A DNA stretch of 64,000 bases from Impatiens glandulifera (taxonomy: Eukaryota; Streptophyta; Magnoliopsida; Ericales; Balsaminaceae), in the NCBI RefSeq assembly GCF_907164915.1, contig NC_061864.1, forward strand, positions 6,221,389 to 6,285,388. The letters run 5' to 3'. The position numbers were made by a program, and so were the translations under genes. The notes beneath the pieces are model-generated. The model worked only from the letters and a program-made list of their open reading frames with translations, was not told the origin of the DNA and ran no database searches. Shown piece after piece: positions 24,309-34,900 of the stretch (its first letter is position 1; the number at the start of each line of letters is the position of its first letter).

Positions 24309-27300
24309 TGATAGAAATTAATCCCATGGTTATTATTGATAAACAATGTTACAATATATACTAGTCAAAAGACTCTTAATAAGGTAAACCACTAATCTAG
24401 GAATCTAAACAAGGTAACCCACTAATCTAGGAATCTAAACAAGGTAACAAGATATATACAATATACTAATACACCCCCGCAGTCGAAACGGGAGATTCTC
24501 GGACGCTGAGACTGTCTCTGAAATCTTCAAATAGTATGCGCGGAAGTCCTTTGGTGAATATGTCAGCGATTTGAAAACGAGAAGGCATATGAAGAATGCG
24601 AACTTTACCTCTATCTACTTTTTCCCTTACAAAGTGTATGTCCATTTCGATGTGTTTGGTACGTTGATGTTGGACCGGATTTTGGGAGAGATAAATCGCA
24701 CTTATGTTGTCGCAGTAGACCAGTGTGGCTTTGTCCAATGAGATACGAAGTTCTAACAATAAATTGCGAAGCCAACAGGATTCGGAGACAACATTGGCAA
24801 CTCCTCTATATTCAGCTTCAGCACTAGAACGAGAAAGTGTGGATTGCCGTTTTGACGACCAAGACAGAAGATTATCGCCTAGGAAGACGCAATAGCCAGA
24901 TGTAGAGCGACGGGTATCTGGACATCCTCCCCAGTCTGCATCAGTATATGAAACGAGTGTAGACAGTGAGGATTTGTAAAGATGAAGGCCATAGTGCTTT
25001 GTACCCTGTAAGTATCGAATGATTCTGTGTAAGGCAGCCAAGTGAGCCTCTTTCGGATCATGCATGTGGAGGCAAATTTGCTGGACTGCATATGAAATAT
25101 CAGGACGTGTGAAAGTAAGATACTGTAGTGCTCCGGCTAAACTTCTGTAATGAGTGGGGTCAGAGACTGGTGGACTAGTTGATTTTCCAAGTTTGCCATT
25201 TGTATCGACCGGCGTTTGTGTTGATTTGCAAGTAGACATTCCAGCACGATCAATAATTTCTTCAGCATATTTCTTCTGACTAAGACAAAGTCCATCCTTA
25301 GTATACGATACAGCAACTCCCAAGAAATAGCTTAATTTACCTAAATCCTTCATAGCAAATTCTGCGCCTAAGCTTTTCATGAGAGTCTGACGTAACTGAT
25401 CAGACGAAGCCGTAATGATAATGTCATCAACATACAAGAGTAGATAGGCAATTTCGGACCCATGTTGATAGATAAAAAGCGAATGATCAGTCGTGCTGTG
25501 TGTAAAACCGATTGTAGAGACAAAATCTGCAAACCTTTGATACCAAGCACGAGGAGCTTGTTTTAAGCCGTATAAAGATTTGCGCAATAAACAAACATGG
25601 TCGGGAAAGATTTTGTCTCTAAAACCGAAAGGCTGATGCATGTAAACTGTTTCGTTGAGATTACCATGTAAAAATGCATTCTTGACGTCCATTTGGTGAA
25701 TGGACCAAGACTTCGATAAAGCAATGCTCAGAACAGTTCGTATGGTGGCTGGTTTGACAACAGGACTAAAGGTTTCTTCACAATTGATTCCAATCTGCTG
25801 AGACCTGCCATCACCAACAAGACGGGCTTTATGCCTCTCAAAAGAGCCGTCAGAGTTAGTTTTATGCTTAAAAATCCACATGCATCGTATAATATCAACA
25901 CCCTGAGGACGCGGAACCAAGTCCCAAGTCTTATTACTAATTAAAGCGTTAAACTCATCGTCCATGGCGGCTTTCCAATTCGGGTCTGATAAAGCTAACT
26001 TTGGGTTTTTGGGAATAGGCGATGGAGATGTGAGTGTGTTTAGATTGAAAATGCGTTTTGGACAGACAATCCCATCCATTGCGCGGGTTCGTATTGTCCG
26101 TGTTGGATTGATGATGGTTGGTGAATGATTTGGACGGTTTGGTCTTGTGGACGGGCTGGTCGTGTTTGGGTTTGGGCCTGGTGAAGTGGTGATGGGTGAT
26201 GGTGGGTTTGGTGGAGTGTGTTGAGTTGATAATGGGCTCGGTAATGGAGTGTTGTTTGGTGGGGAAATGGACTCGGTGATGGGCGGGGTTTGGATGTGTA
26301 TTGGGATGGTTATTGGTTCGGATTGAGATGGGTGAGTTGAGTTTGGGTTTTGGACAAGAGAAAAGGGAAATTTTGTTTCGTCAAAAATGACGTGACGAGA
26401 GATGATAAATCTTTTTGAGGCTGGGTCGTAGCATTTGTAGCCGCGATGATTAGAGGGGTATCCTAAAAAGACACAAGGGGTAGAGCGTTTATGAAGTTTG
26501 TGAATAGTGGTTGGAGGAAGAAGAGGATAGCAAAGACAACCGAAAATTTTTAGGTGAGAGTAAGAAGGAGTTCGGTTATATAGAAGTTGAGTGGGTGAGA
26601 AATTTCGAATTTGTTTATTTGGAAGAATATTTAGGAGATAAGTGGTCATTTCGAGGGCGTGATGCCAAAAATTTAACGGGAGAGAAGCATGAGTAAGCAA
26701 TGTTCGAATCATGTTATTTATGGTGCGTATTTTTCTTTCTGCTTTACCATTTTGAGGAGAAGTATAGGGGCAAGAGAGACGAAATTGTAGACCATTTTTG
26801 TCACAAAATGTACGAAATTGACTGTTGTTATATTCAGTTCCGTTGTCACATTGGATTGTTTTAATGGGCTTTTGAAATTGTGTTTGAATTTGATTTTGAA
26901 GTGTAGAGAAGACGGAGAATACTTGGGATTTGTTTCCAATTGGAAAAGTCCAAAGGAAATTTGTGTAATCATCAAGAAACAGAATATAGTATTTATGTCC
27001 ATTTGTACTTAGCACAGGCGACGTCCACAAATCACTATGAATAATATCGAATGGGGAAGTAGTATAAGAGACAGAATTGGTAAATGGTAACTTAACTTGT
27101 TTACCAAAGATGCAAGACTCACAGAGTTTAGACCCTAAAACGGGCTTACAAGAAATAGAATTTGATTTATTGAGAGAATGCAAAATATCGACACCGGGGT
27201 GTCCTAATCTATTATGCCATAAATTTGACGAAATTGCAGTAAACGAAGAATTAGTTGGGGGTTTTTGGCTTTGGCTCGACAGAGAGAGTGGGTAGAGATC

Positions 27301-29100
27301 CCCCGAGCTATTGTTCCTCATGATAACCTTCCCCGTCTGGAAATCCTTTACAGAAAAACCAAGTGAGTCAAATTCTACAGAGACGTTGTTATCACGAGTA
27401 AACCGACGAATAGATATAAGATTTTTAATGAGTTTGGGAGCATGTAGAACATTGTTCAGAAGTAAGGGTGGTAAGGGTGGTTTTAAGTTAGTTTTACCAA
27501 TACCGCGAATCGGGATTTCCTGTCCACTCCCAACAATGATATTTTTAACACAATTTAAATTAGAATAAGGCGAGAGACTACCTGAGTTGGGTGTCATGTG
27601 TGAAGTTGCTCCCGAATCCATGTACCAAGTATCGTCAGGCGGAGTAAGGGATAAAGTGTGCATCGCCTGATTGATATCGGTTGCAACGTAACTTTGGGGC
27701 TGCTGCTGGCTCGTCTCAGCCATGTAGGCCTGCTGTGGCCGAGAACCGAGTACGCCTGCTCCTGCTGTCCGAGTGTGTTGCTGCTGATAGCCAGAACCGC
27801 GCCAGGAGGCGCCTTGTTGCTGTTGACCAGATGCGTGCCAGGGGGCGCTTTGCTGCTGCGGCCAGATCTGTTGTGTCGGGTAGGGACAAGGGGGTGCTGT
27901 CCAGCCCGCAGGCGCCCACTGTGCCCATTGCTGTTGGCCAGGAGGTGCCCAGAATTGCTGCTGCTGGTGGTATGTGCGGCTGGTGTTGCGACCGCGTCCT
28001 CTGCCGCGCTGGCTGCGTCCTCGGCCCTGGCCGGCCTGTTCCTGCGCGCTAGAGGTGCCCTGCTGCTGCTGCTGGCCGGTAGCACGGGCTGATTGGCTAG
28101 AGTTGTTTCCGCGGCCTTGGCTACGATCGTCCGAGGCAATAAAAGAGGTGTTTGTGTGGACGAATTCATCCTTCCTTGTTTCAACAAGGAGCAAATCAGA
28201 TCTAGCATCGTAGAAAGATGGGAGAGGCTTCTTTTGACCTATTATGGTGGCGATTGTTTCGTAGTTTTCATTCAAACCCCCAAGTAGACGCAACACCAGT
28301 CGATTTTCAGAAACGGGGCAATCAACATTAGCAAGTTGATCCGCAATCATCTTCAATTCAGTGCAATAAGCACTCATGTTTGGGAAATCATTGAGACGAA
28401 TTTGAGAAAACCTATTTTCAAGATACATAGCGCGAGAACCTGTGTTATCTTGAAATATATTCGCTAAACGTTCCCAAGCCTGAGCAGCCGTCATACCAGG
28501 TTTTTGGATCGTGTTTAGTAGATCCTTGGATATTGTTCCAAATATCCATTGCTTGACAAGGGCGTCAAGGCGTTTCCACAGAAGAGAGTCGGTCTCGGAA
28601 GATGTTGAAGGTGTTTCGGAGGCGTTGGGAGTTTTTGGTTTGAGATGTTCGTAAACATTGTGAATCAAGCAGTGGTTTTCGAGAAGGTCTGCCCAAGAGA
28701 GATATTCCTCGCTACCCATCTCTAGGGTGATAGGAATTATGGAGCGGAGATTGTTAACAGAGAAAGCAGAGTGGTATTGAGAAACAGACATGGTGGTGGG
28801 CGTCTGACTTTGATTGGAGGAGGAGTCTGAATTAGTAGGTGGGACAGACATTAGAAGTTTGTGCGTGAGGCAGCAAGGTGGGAGGAAGAAAAAAATTCGA
28901 TTGATGATCTTGAGAGGATCTTTACTCTGATACCATGATAAAAATTAATCCCATGGTTATTATTGATAAACAATGTTACAATATATACTAGTCAAAAGAC
29001 TCTTAATAAGGTAAACCACTAATCTAGGAATCTAAACAAGGTAACCCACTAATCTAGGAATCTAAACAAGGTAACAAGATATATACAATATACTAATACA
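24309..29100 (-). mobile_element. Intact, very young Ty1-copia retrotransposon
   Basis: The LTRs are at 28936-29100 (5' LTR, minus sense) and 24309-24473 (3' LTR), each 165 bp. They differ at one base (24314 G versus 28941 A). The primer site next to the 5' LTR reads TGGTATCAGAGTAAA, complementary to initiator tRNA-Met. A purine tract (GCGGGGG) precedes the 3' LTR. The 5-bp direct repeat CAATT flanks the element (24304-24308 and 29099-29103, the latter overlapping the last two bases of the LTR as drawn, so the exact LTR edge is ambiguous by 2 bp). Each LTR contains a 31-bp tandem duplication (ACTAATCTAGGAATCTAAAC twice). With one complete gag-pol frame it looks autonomous. It lies about 450 bp downstream of the MAKR gene. 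Confidence 0.95.
24466..28851 (-). CDS. Copia gag-pol polyprotein, intact, 1461 aa
   Basis: One uninterrupted frame from 28851. The Gag (UBN2-type) part occupies residues ~40-240. It is followed by a Gln/Gly/Arg-rich segment (~245-390) with no C-x2-C-x4-H-x4-C zinc knuckle. Protease active site D-S-G-A is at 412-415. The integrase zinc pair H-x4-H is at ~546-551 with C-x2-C at 577-580, and the integrase catalytic D, D, E fall near 607, 669 and 705 (H-S-D-L-W, C-D-N-G-T-E-Y, N-G-K-A-E-R-K). Reverse transcriptase Y-V-D-D is at 1140-1143. RNase H acidic residues lie in Y-T-D-A-D-W (~1305), A-E-A-E-Y (~1346) and C-D-N (~1382). The order PR-INT-RT-RH is Ty1-copia. Short LTRs and a single ORF recall the Retrofit/Ale-like lineage, which is tentative. 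Confidence 0.95.
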   Translation of the reverse strand: MSVPPTNSDSSSNQSQTPTTMSVSQYHSAFSVNNLRSIIPITLEMGSEEYLSWADLLENHCLIHNVYEHLKPKTPNASETPSTSSETDSLLWKRLDALVKQWIFGTISKDLLNTIQKPGMTAAQAWERLANIFQDNTGSRAMYLENRFSQIRLNDFPNMSAYCTELKMIADQLANVDCPVSENRLVLRLLGGLNENYETIATIIGQKKPLPSFYDARSDLLLVETRKDEFVHTNTSFIASDDRSQGRGNNSSQSARATGQQQQQGTSSAQEQAGQGRGRSQRGRGRGRNTSRTYHQQQQFWAPPGQQQWAQWAPAGWTAPPCPYPTQQIWPQQQSAPWHASGQQQQGASWRGSGYQQQHTRTAGAGVLGSRPQQAYMAETSQQQPQSYVATDINQAMHTLSLTPPDDTWYMDSGATSHMTPNSGSLSPYSNLNCVKNIIVGSGQEIPIRGIGKTNLKPPLPPLLLNNVLHAPKLIKNLISIRRFTRDNNVSVEFDSLGFSVKDFQTGKVIMRNNSSGDLYPLSLSSQSQKPPTNSSFTAISSNLWHNRLGHPGVDILHSLNKSNSISCKPVLGSKLCESCIFGKQVKLPFTNSVSYTTSPFDIIHSDLWTSPVLSTNGHKYYILFLDDYTNFLWTFPIGNKSQVFSVFSTLQNQIQTQFQKPIKTIQCDNGTEYNNSQFRTFCDKNGLQFRLSCPYTSPQNGKAERKIRTINNMIRTLLTHASLPLNFWHHALEMTTYLLNILPNKQIRNFSPTQLLYNRTPSYSHLKIFGCLCYPLLPPTTIHKLHKRSTPCVFLGYPSNHRGYKCYDPASKRFIISRHVIFDETKFPFSLVQNPNSTHPSQSEPITIPIHIQTPPITESISPPNNTPLPSPLSTQHTPPNPPSPITTSPGPNPNTTSPSTRPNRPNHSPTIINPTRTIRTRAMDGIVCPKRIFNLNTLTSPSPIPKNPKLALSDPNWKAAMDDEFNALISNKTWDLVPRPQGVDIIRCMWIFKHKTNSDGSFERHKARLVGDGRSQQIGINCEETFSPVVKPATIRTVLSIALSKSWSIHQMDVKNAFLHGNLNETVYMHQPFGFRDKIFPDHVCLLRKSLYGLKQAPRAWYQRFADFVSTIGFTHSTTDHSLFIYQHGSEIAYLLLYVDDIIITASSDQLRQTLMKSLGAEFAMKDLGKLSYFLGVAVSYTKDGLCLSQKKYAEEIIDRAGMSTCKSTQTPVDTNGKLGKSTSPPVSDPTHYRSLAGALQYLTFTRPDISYAVQQICLHMHDPKEAHLAALHRIIRYLQGTKHYGLHLYKSSLSTLVSYTDADWGGCPDTRRSTSGYCVFLGDNLLSWSSKRQSTLSRSSAEAEYRGVANVVSESCWLRNLLLELRISLDKATLVYCDNISAIYLSQNPVQHQRTKHIEMDIHFVREKVDRGKVRILHMPSRFQIADIFTKGLPRILFEDFRDSLSVRESPVSTAGVY

Positions 29101-29103
29101 ATT

Positions 29104-31500
29104 GCACATTTAAGACTATTTGTTTAATTATTTTTGTCAAATCAAGTGGTCCGGGTACTACTAATTAACATTAATTAATTATTGAAAGAGAAGGGTATAA
29201 ATTTGTTGGAGCAATAATTAGATCTTGATTACCGGCTATCAATTATAATGTCTAAAAAAGAAAGAATGGTATAATTATGTCTTCACTTTATTTCATTATA
29301 AGTTTTATTTAAATAAAAATAATTAGTATGTCTTGTCTTATAAAAAAAATTTAGAGATAATAATTGATATATATATATATATTTTATTTTATTTTTTTTT
29401 GTTAACTCTCCGTCTCTACCTAAATTATCATTTAAATATTTATTTTTGAATTTTATTTTTTATGCACTCGTATTAAAAGTTAACACAATTAGTTAATTAA
29501 TATATTTTATAATTTAAATATTTTAATGTTTTGATTTTTTTTTTAAAATATATATATTTTTATTAATAATATTTAAAGTAATAATATTATAAATTAAAAC
29601 AATAAAAATACATTTAGACAAAAATAGTGTCTAATAGATTAAATATCACACTAATGCATTAAATTGAAGTAAGATAATGATAAATTTTTGTATTTAAAAA
29701 ACAAATAAATAAAAACAATAAACTATTTAAAATATAAATAAAGTTTTCAAATTTTATTTTATATTATACTAATTTTTTTTAAACAATAATTTTATTATTA
29801 TTTTTTAATATGATAATATATTTTATAATAATTTAACATGTATAACCATATTTTAAACTAATTATTTAAAATTTATAAAATTCAATCATAAACTATATAA
29901 ATGAATGAAGTAAGCTTAACTGATTTGTTTAGATAAGTCAATTTGGGTTAGACCCGTTGGGTTGGTTTGTCCCGTCAAACAATTTAAACGTGTTGTGTTA
30001 AAATATTAGCAACTCATTTGAAAGTGGACCTACACGAATTAAAAAAAAAATTAATCTGATTTATATCTCGATTGACATGAATTATATTTCGATGATAATA
30101 TTTAAATAATGTTGACTTTACTAAAAATTTTATTTTATGAAAATTTTCAAATTTTAATTATTTTGTTGAATTATTTGGTTAATTATTGTGTAACGATAAA
30201 CAAGACTATTGTTTGGCGTGTATTATAATTATTTGATCATGTTCTTGAACTCTTATTTTTCTAGAACTATTAATGATTTTTATTTGTAGTAAGATAACTT
30301 ACGGGTTGGTCCGCTTAACCCGCAACCTACCTTAGGTTGGGTTGGATTGAGGATTTTCAACCTGCCGGGATGGTAGACTGGCTCGTCGTCGACCCGTTAA
30401 ACGATGGGTTTTGGTGGATAGGCCGCCCCGCCATGGATTGGTTAGGCTTGTGTTGTGTAACTGTTGCACTTGCACCATTCTTTAAAATTGAGCAAGAATC
30501 AAATCAATAATTATTGTAAAATTGAATAAAACACAATAATGATATAAAAGAATTAAGAGAGATTAAAAGTATATTAAATATTAGGCCTTTAACTTTATCT
30601 TTGATCATATTCATGGCATTAACCTTTTTTTAAAGAAGCTAATTAAATAAAATTAACTATAATTGTTGATTGGGAGAAGAGCAATTCACAAATAAACAAA
30701 TGGATTTTGAAGATTCTTTGGTTAGTTAATTAGTTTATTTTGCGGTTAGATTTGAGTTATGTTTGAACAATCATTGGTTAGTCTAATTATATATAATTTC
30801 CTATTTAGTTATTTGATATCCCTATTTAATTAATTTTATACATCAAATTATATTAGGCATTAGGCCATCATTATGTCTGGTTAATAATGGAGAAAAATAA
30901 AAGACATAGCACGACACATAGACACTTATCTTATTATATCTTGTTGGCCCTTTAATAGAATTTAAATGTTTTATTTAATTAATTAATGGTTAGGATGTTA
31001 TTGGGTATCCAAATTCCAAATCATGCCCCCTGAATATTCGGTTCCAAGTTTAAAGCTAAAAATCTTATTTATTTTATAATAGTGTTACAAAATGATTAAA
31101 ATTTAATGAACCAAAGAGTCTTGACATGCCACTATTTGGCATAAGCAAAGTAATTATCTAGCTCTCTATTTGTTTTCAATCTTAATATTACTAGTTTAGG
31201 TATTTATTTATTTTTAAGTAAGAAAATTATTTTATTAAACCATATTTTACAAAAGTAGGAAATTACAAATAAAATAAGATAAACTAAGATGCTTTTTATT
31301 TTTCTAATTTCAACCCAAACTTTTTTTAAATCTACACAAACCCAAATTTTTTAATACGTACTTGCTTCAATATGTCATAAAATTTTTCAAACCTTTAAAA
31401 AAAAAATATATATATATCAATGAAAAAAAGAAGAGAAATTAAAAACCGGAACCCAAAATACCCAAAAAAAAAAAAAAAAATATTTTTTATTTTATTTTTT
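29104..31500. other. AT-rich intergenic DNA, no gene seen
   Basis: No gene recognised. Two GC-richer islands near 29930-29990 (GGGTTAGACCCGTTGGGTTGG) and 30300-30440 (GGTTGGGTTGGATTGAGG, GGGATGGTAGACTGGCTCG) are reminiscent of the repeated Gly/Pro-codon-like ends of plant hAT-type MITEs, but no TIR pair could be demonstrated. Confidence 0.5.
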
Positions 31501-31614
31501 AATTTTTGTTTCGGTGGCTGAAAACGCCAATAAAGACTCTAATGACCTTTATAATGATCTTAACGGAAATAACATGCGTCAGATAAAAAATTGCACAAAA
31601 GACTACTTTCCAGT

Positions 31615-31800
31615 TTTTGGACGAAAATATTTCCGTCGTGTCACGCAACAGAACCTTAATTCGTTAAGTGTGCCGTTACGTAACGCAACCGATATCGCAA
31701 CAAATTAGGGTTCTGTCGCGTCACCGTCGAGTATTCTCGTCATGCGAAAAATAATCATTGCTTTCCCAAATAAGCACTTTTTTTTTATCAAATTTTCCCT
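31615..31800. repeat. Relative of the GTCACGCAAC repeat
   Basis: GGACGAAAAT at 31619, TGTCACGCAACAG at 31640 and TTACGTAACGCAACC at 31676 repeat the arrangement seen at 11719-11840, so both may be members of one dispersed element family. Ends were not resolved. Confidence 0.35.
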
Positions 31801-31835
31801 AAAATTCCTTTAATTTTGATTGCACAGACCAAATT

Positions 31836-31996
31836 AAAGGAAGGAAAGAAACGGCACCGTTTGAGGAAAAGAAGAACAAAGAAAGAAGAGGAGCGTACCT
31901 GGATCGCGAAGGGGGAGCACGAGAGATCTGGAAATCTGACGATGAAGATCGAAGTTGGGGATGGAAATGATTCTAGGCCATTTCTGGATGCGATTC
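31836..31996 (+). repeat. Left part of a dispersed duplicated sequence split by copia element 2
   Basis: Blocks GAAACGGCACCGTTT, GAAGAACAAAGAAAGAAGA, TCGCGAAGGGGGAGCACGA and CATTTCTGGATGCGATTC also occur, in the same order, at 45735-45890. The copy continues at 36864-37475, on the other side of the retrotransposon. Frames in both copies are short and unlike each other, and no protein family was recognised. Confidence 0.85.
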
Positions 31997-34900
31997 TCTT
32001 AGATTAATTAATATTGTTTTATTATAGTAGGACCAATTTGTAAACATTATTAAAGTTTAAGGACTATATTTCTTTTATATCAAATATAGATTGCAGAGAG
32101 ATAGCAGTGGTTGAGGCTATCACTTTTCATTTTGTAACTTCTGTTTTCTCAAATCCCTAATTTGCTCTCTCAAATTCACATGGTATCAGAGCAAGAAGAT
32201 TGTGAAGATTCAGGAGAATCAAAAGATAAAGAAGAAAGTGATTTTGAATCTTTGATATCTTCGTCGGATTCTTCGGCAAGTTCTTCGAGTGCAGAAGGTG
32301 TTCAACGCAGTACAACAATGGTTGGCAAGAAACGGTACGATAACGATCTTTTTAATATTCGGAACTCAGATAATCCAGGGAGTATCATATGCACGACAGT
32401 ATTCAACGGAGTAAACTATATCGGATGGAGTAGTTGTATTCGTTTAGCCCTAGAAGCAAAATCAAAATTAGGGTTCGTAGATGGGTCGTGTATTGCTCCA
32501 ACAGAAGCAATTGAGTTCGATCGATGGAAAAAAGTGGACTGCTTGGTTCGATCATGGATCTTGAATACACTTTCAGAAGAAATAAAAGCCAACTACTCAC
32601 AAACGAACTACAGCACTTGATTTGTGGGTTGATATCAAAGAACGGTATCAAGAAAATAATGGCCCGCAAACATTCCAACTTCAAAAGGCGATAAGCAATC
32701 TACGACAAGGTACTCTTACACTTGAAAAATATTTTTCTAAATTCAAGAAATTGTGGGATGAGCTATTGGTTTTAGAACCGTTACCGAGTTGCGATTGCGA
32801 CCCAAGAACTGCTTGCTGTTGTAGAATGACAAAACTAGTTATACAATTAGACATGGCAAATAAGCTTACTCAGTTCCTTATGGGTTTGAATGAATATTAC
32901 GACAATGCGAGACAGAAAATTCTTCTTATGGATCCTAAGCCAAGTCTTAATCGAGTGTATGCTATGTTACTTAGCATTGAAAGACAAAGAGAAGTTCAGT
33001 CTCACATGAACGATCAAACTGAGAATTTTGCCATGTTCATGAAGGATAATTTTGAACAACATAAAGGACAAAACAATGGAAAGAGTAACAGAGGTAGAGG
33101 AGGAAGACAATCTGCAGGAAGAGGAGGAAATCGAGGGTTTACTTATAAAGATCTATATTGTATTAACTGCAAGACAGAGGGGCACAACCAAGAAGGATGT
33201 TTTAAGTTGATTGGATATCCTGACTGGTGGAAGGGAAATAAAGAACAAAAACCGAAGAATACAGTCAACCTTTCTAATACGCCTTTCTCTTGTTATGAAG
33301 ATCAACCAGAATCTTCCTCTAGGTCTTCTGGAAAACTCAACAAAAGTGAGATAGCTGCTGCCTTCAATGAGATGATAAAGAATTACTTTGCCGAAGAAAA
33401 AGGAAAAGGAAAAGATACTTTCTACGAAGGTATGTCTTCTATAAAAAATGTTACAGGTGCATGTAGTCTTAATGTGCATAATAATCATAAAAACAAACTG
33501 TTATGGATAATTGATAGTGGCGCTAGTTGTCACATTTGTTCAGATTTGAATGTCATGACTGATGTTAGAACCATAGCTAATGTACCTTTGTTTTTACCTG
33601 ATGGAACAACTAAGCATGTAAAACAAATTGGTAACATTATACTTTCTGAAAAATTAAAATTATTAGATGTTATGCATGTTCCTGACTTCACATATAATCT
33701 AATGTCAGTTTCTAAATTGGCTAAACACAACAATATTATGTGTCAATTTTCTTCTACTGGATGTTTATTGCAGGATCCTAAAGACAACAGCATCATAGGA
33801 AAAGGGGAATTGATTCAAAACCTTTACATCCTAGAAAACCTAGGAACAGAAACTGTTATAGAAAATAATACTTTCAATACATGTACTGATTTTTTACCAC
33901 TACATAGAAGGCTAGGTCATCTTTCTGATGTTGCACTAAAACATGCATATCCTATTAATAAAGATGAAAATGTTCATTGTGATATATGTCCAATTTCCAA
34001 ACTAAAAAGATTGCCTTTTAAATCTAGTACTTCTAAAACTTTTCAATGTTTTGAATTGATTCACATGGATGTTTGGGGTCCTTACAAAGAAGTTTCTCTT
34101 ATTGATTGTCCTTACATGTTAACTGTTGTTGATGATTATAGCAGATTTACTTGGACATTTATGATTAAAACTAAAAATCATGTTACTCAAACTTTTATTG
34201 ATTTTCATTCCATGATTAAAACTCAATTCAATCTTCCCATTAAAGTTATTATTAGAACAGATAATGGAAATGAGTTTGTTAATCATGAATGTCAAAATTT
34301 TTTAAGGAAAAATGGGATTTTACACCAAAAGACGTGTGTTTATACACCTCAACAAAATGGGGTAGTTGAACGCAAACACCAACACCTTTTACAAGTGGCT
34401 CGATCAATTCTTTTTCAAGCTAAAATGCCACAAGTTTTTTGGCCCTTTTCAATTTTAATGGCCACCCACATCATTAACCGAATTCCTTCTAAAACACTAG
34501 AATGGGATAATCCTTTTCACAAACTGTTTAAACAAAAACCAGATTATTCTAATCTTAGAGTATTTGGATGTCTTTGTTATATCAAAAATAATGTTCCATA
34601 CAAAACAAAATTTGAACCAAGAGGTTCAAAATGTGTCTTTATTGGATATCCCTCTAATCAAAAGGGATACAGAGTTTTTGATTTAAAAAAACAAGTGATT
34701 GTTGTTTCAAGAGATATTATTTTTCATGAAAACATTTTCCCCTATTTCAGAACTGAAAATACAACAGAAAAAATAAAAAATTCTTCTCATATATTTGATG
34801 AAACTTCTGAAATCTTGGAAGAATCAGAATCTGAAATAGAAAATGATGAAACAGATCAATCTGTTGAAAATATTGTTTTACCAAATGAAGATCCAGTTCT

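Noticed and set aside
27594..28287. Several open frames of 60-200 codons on both strands in this segment
   Set aside because: They are shadows of the Gln/Gly/Arg-rich part of the intact copia polyprotein, where biased codons leave other frames open.
28921..28935. tRNA-Met-like sequence
   Set aside because: Only the short primer-binding complement is present, next to an LTR; it is not a tRNA gene. The same holds at 32181 and 46814.
29930..30460. Possible hAT-type MITE from GC-rich GGGTTGG motifs
   Set aside because: No inverted terminal pair or target duplication could be shown by eye.
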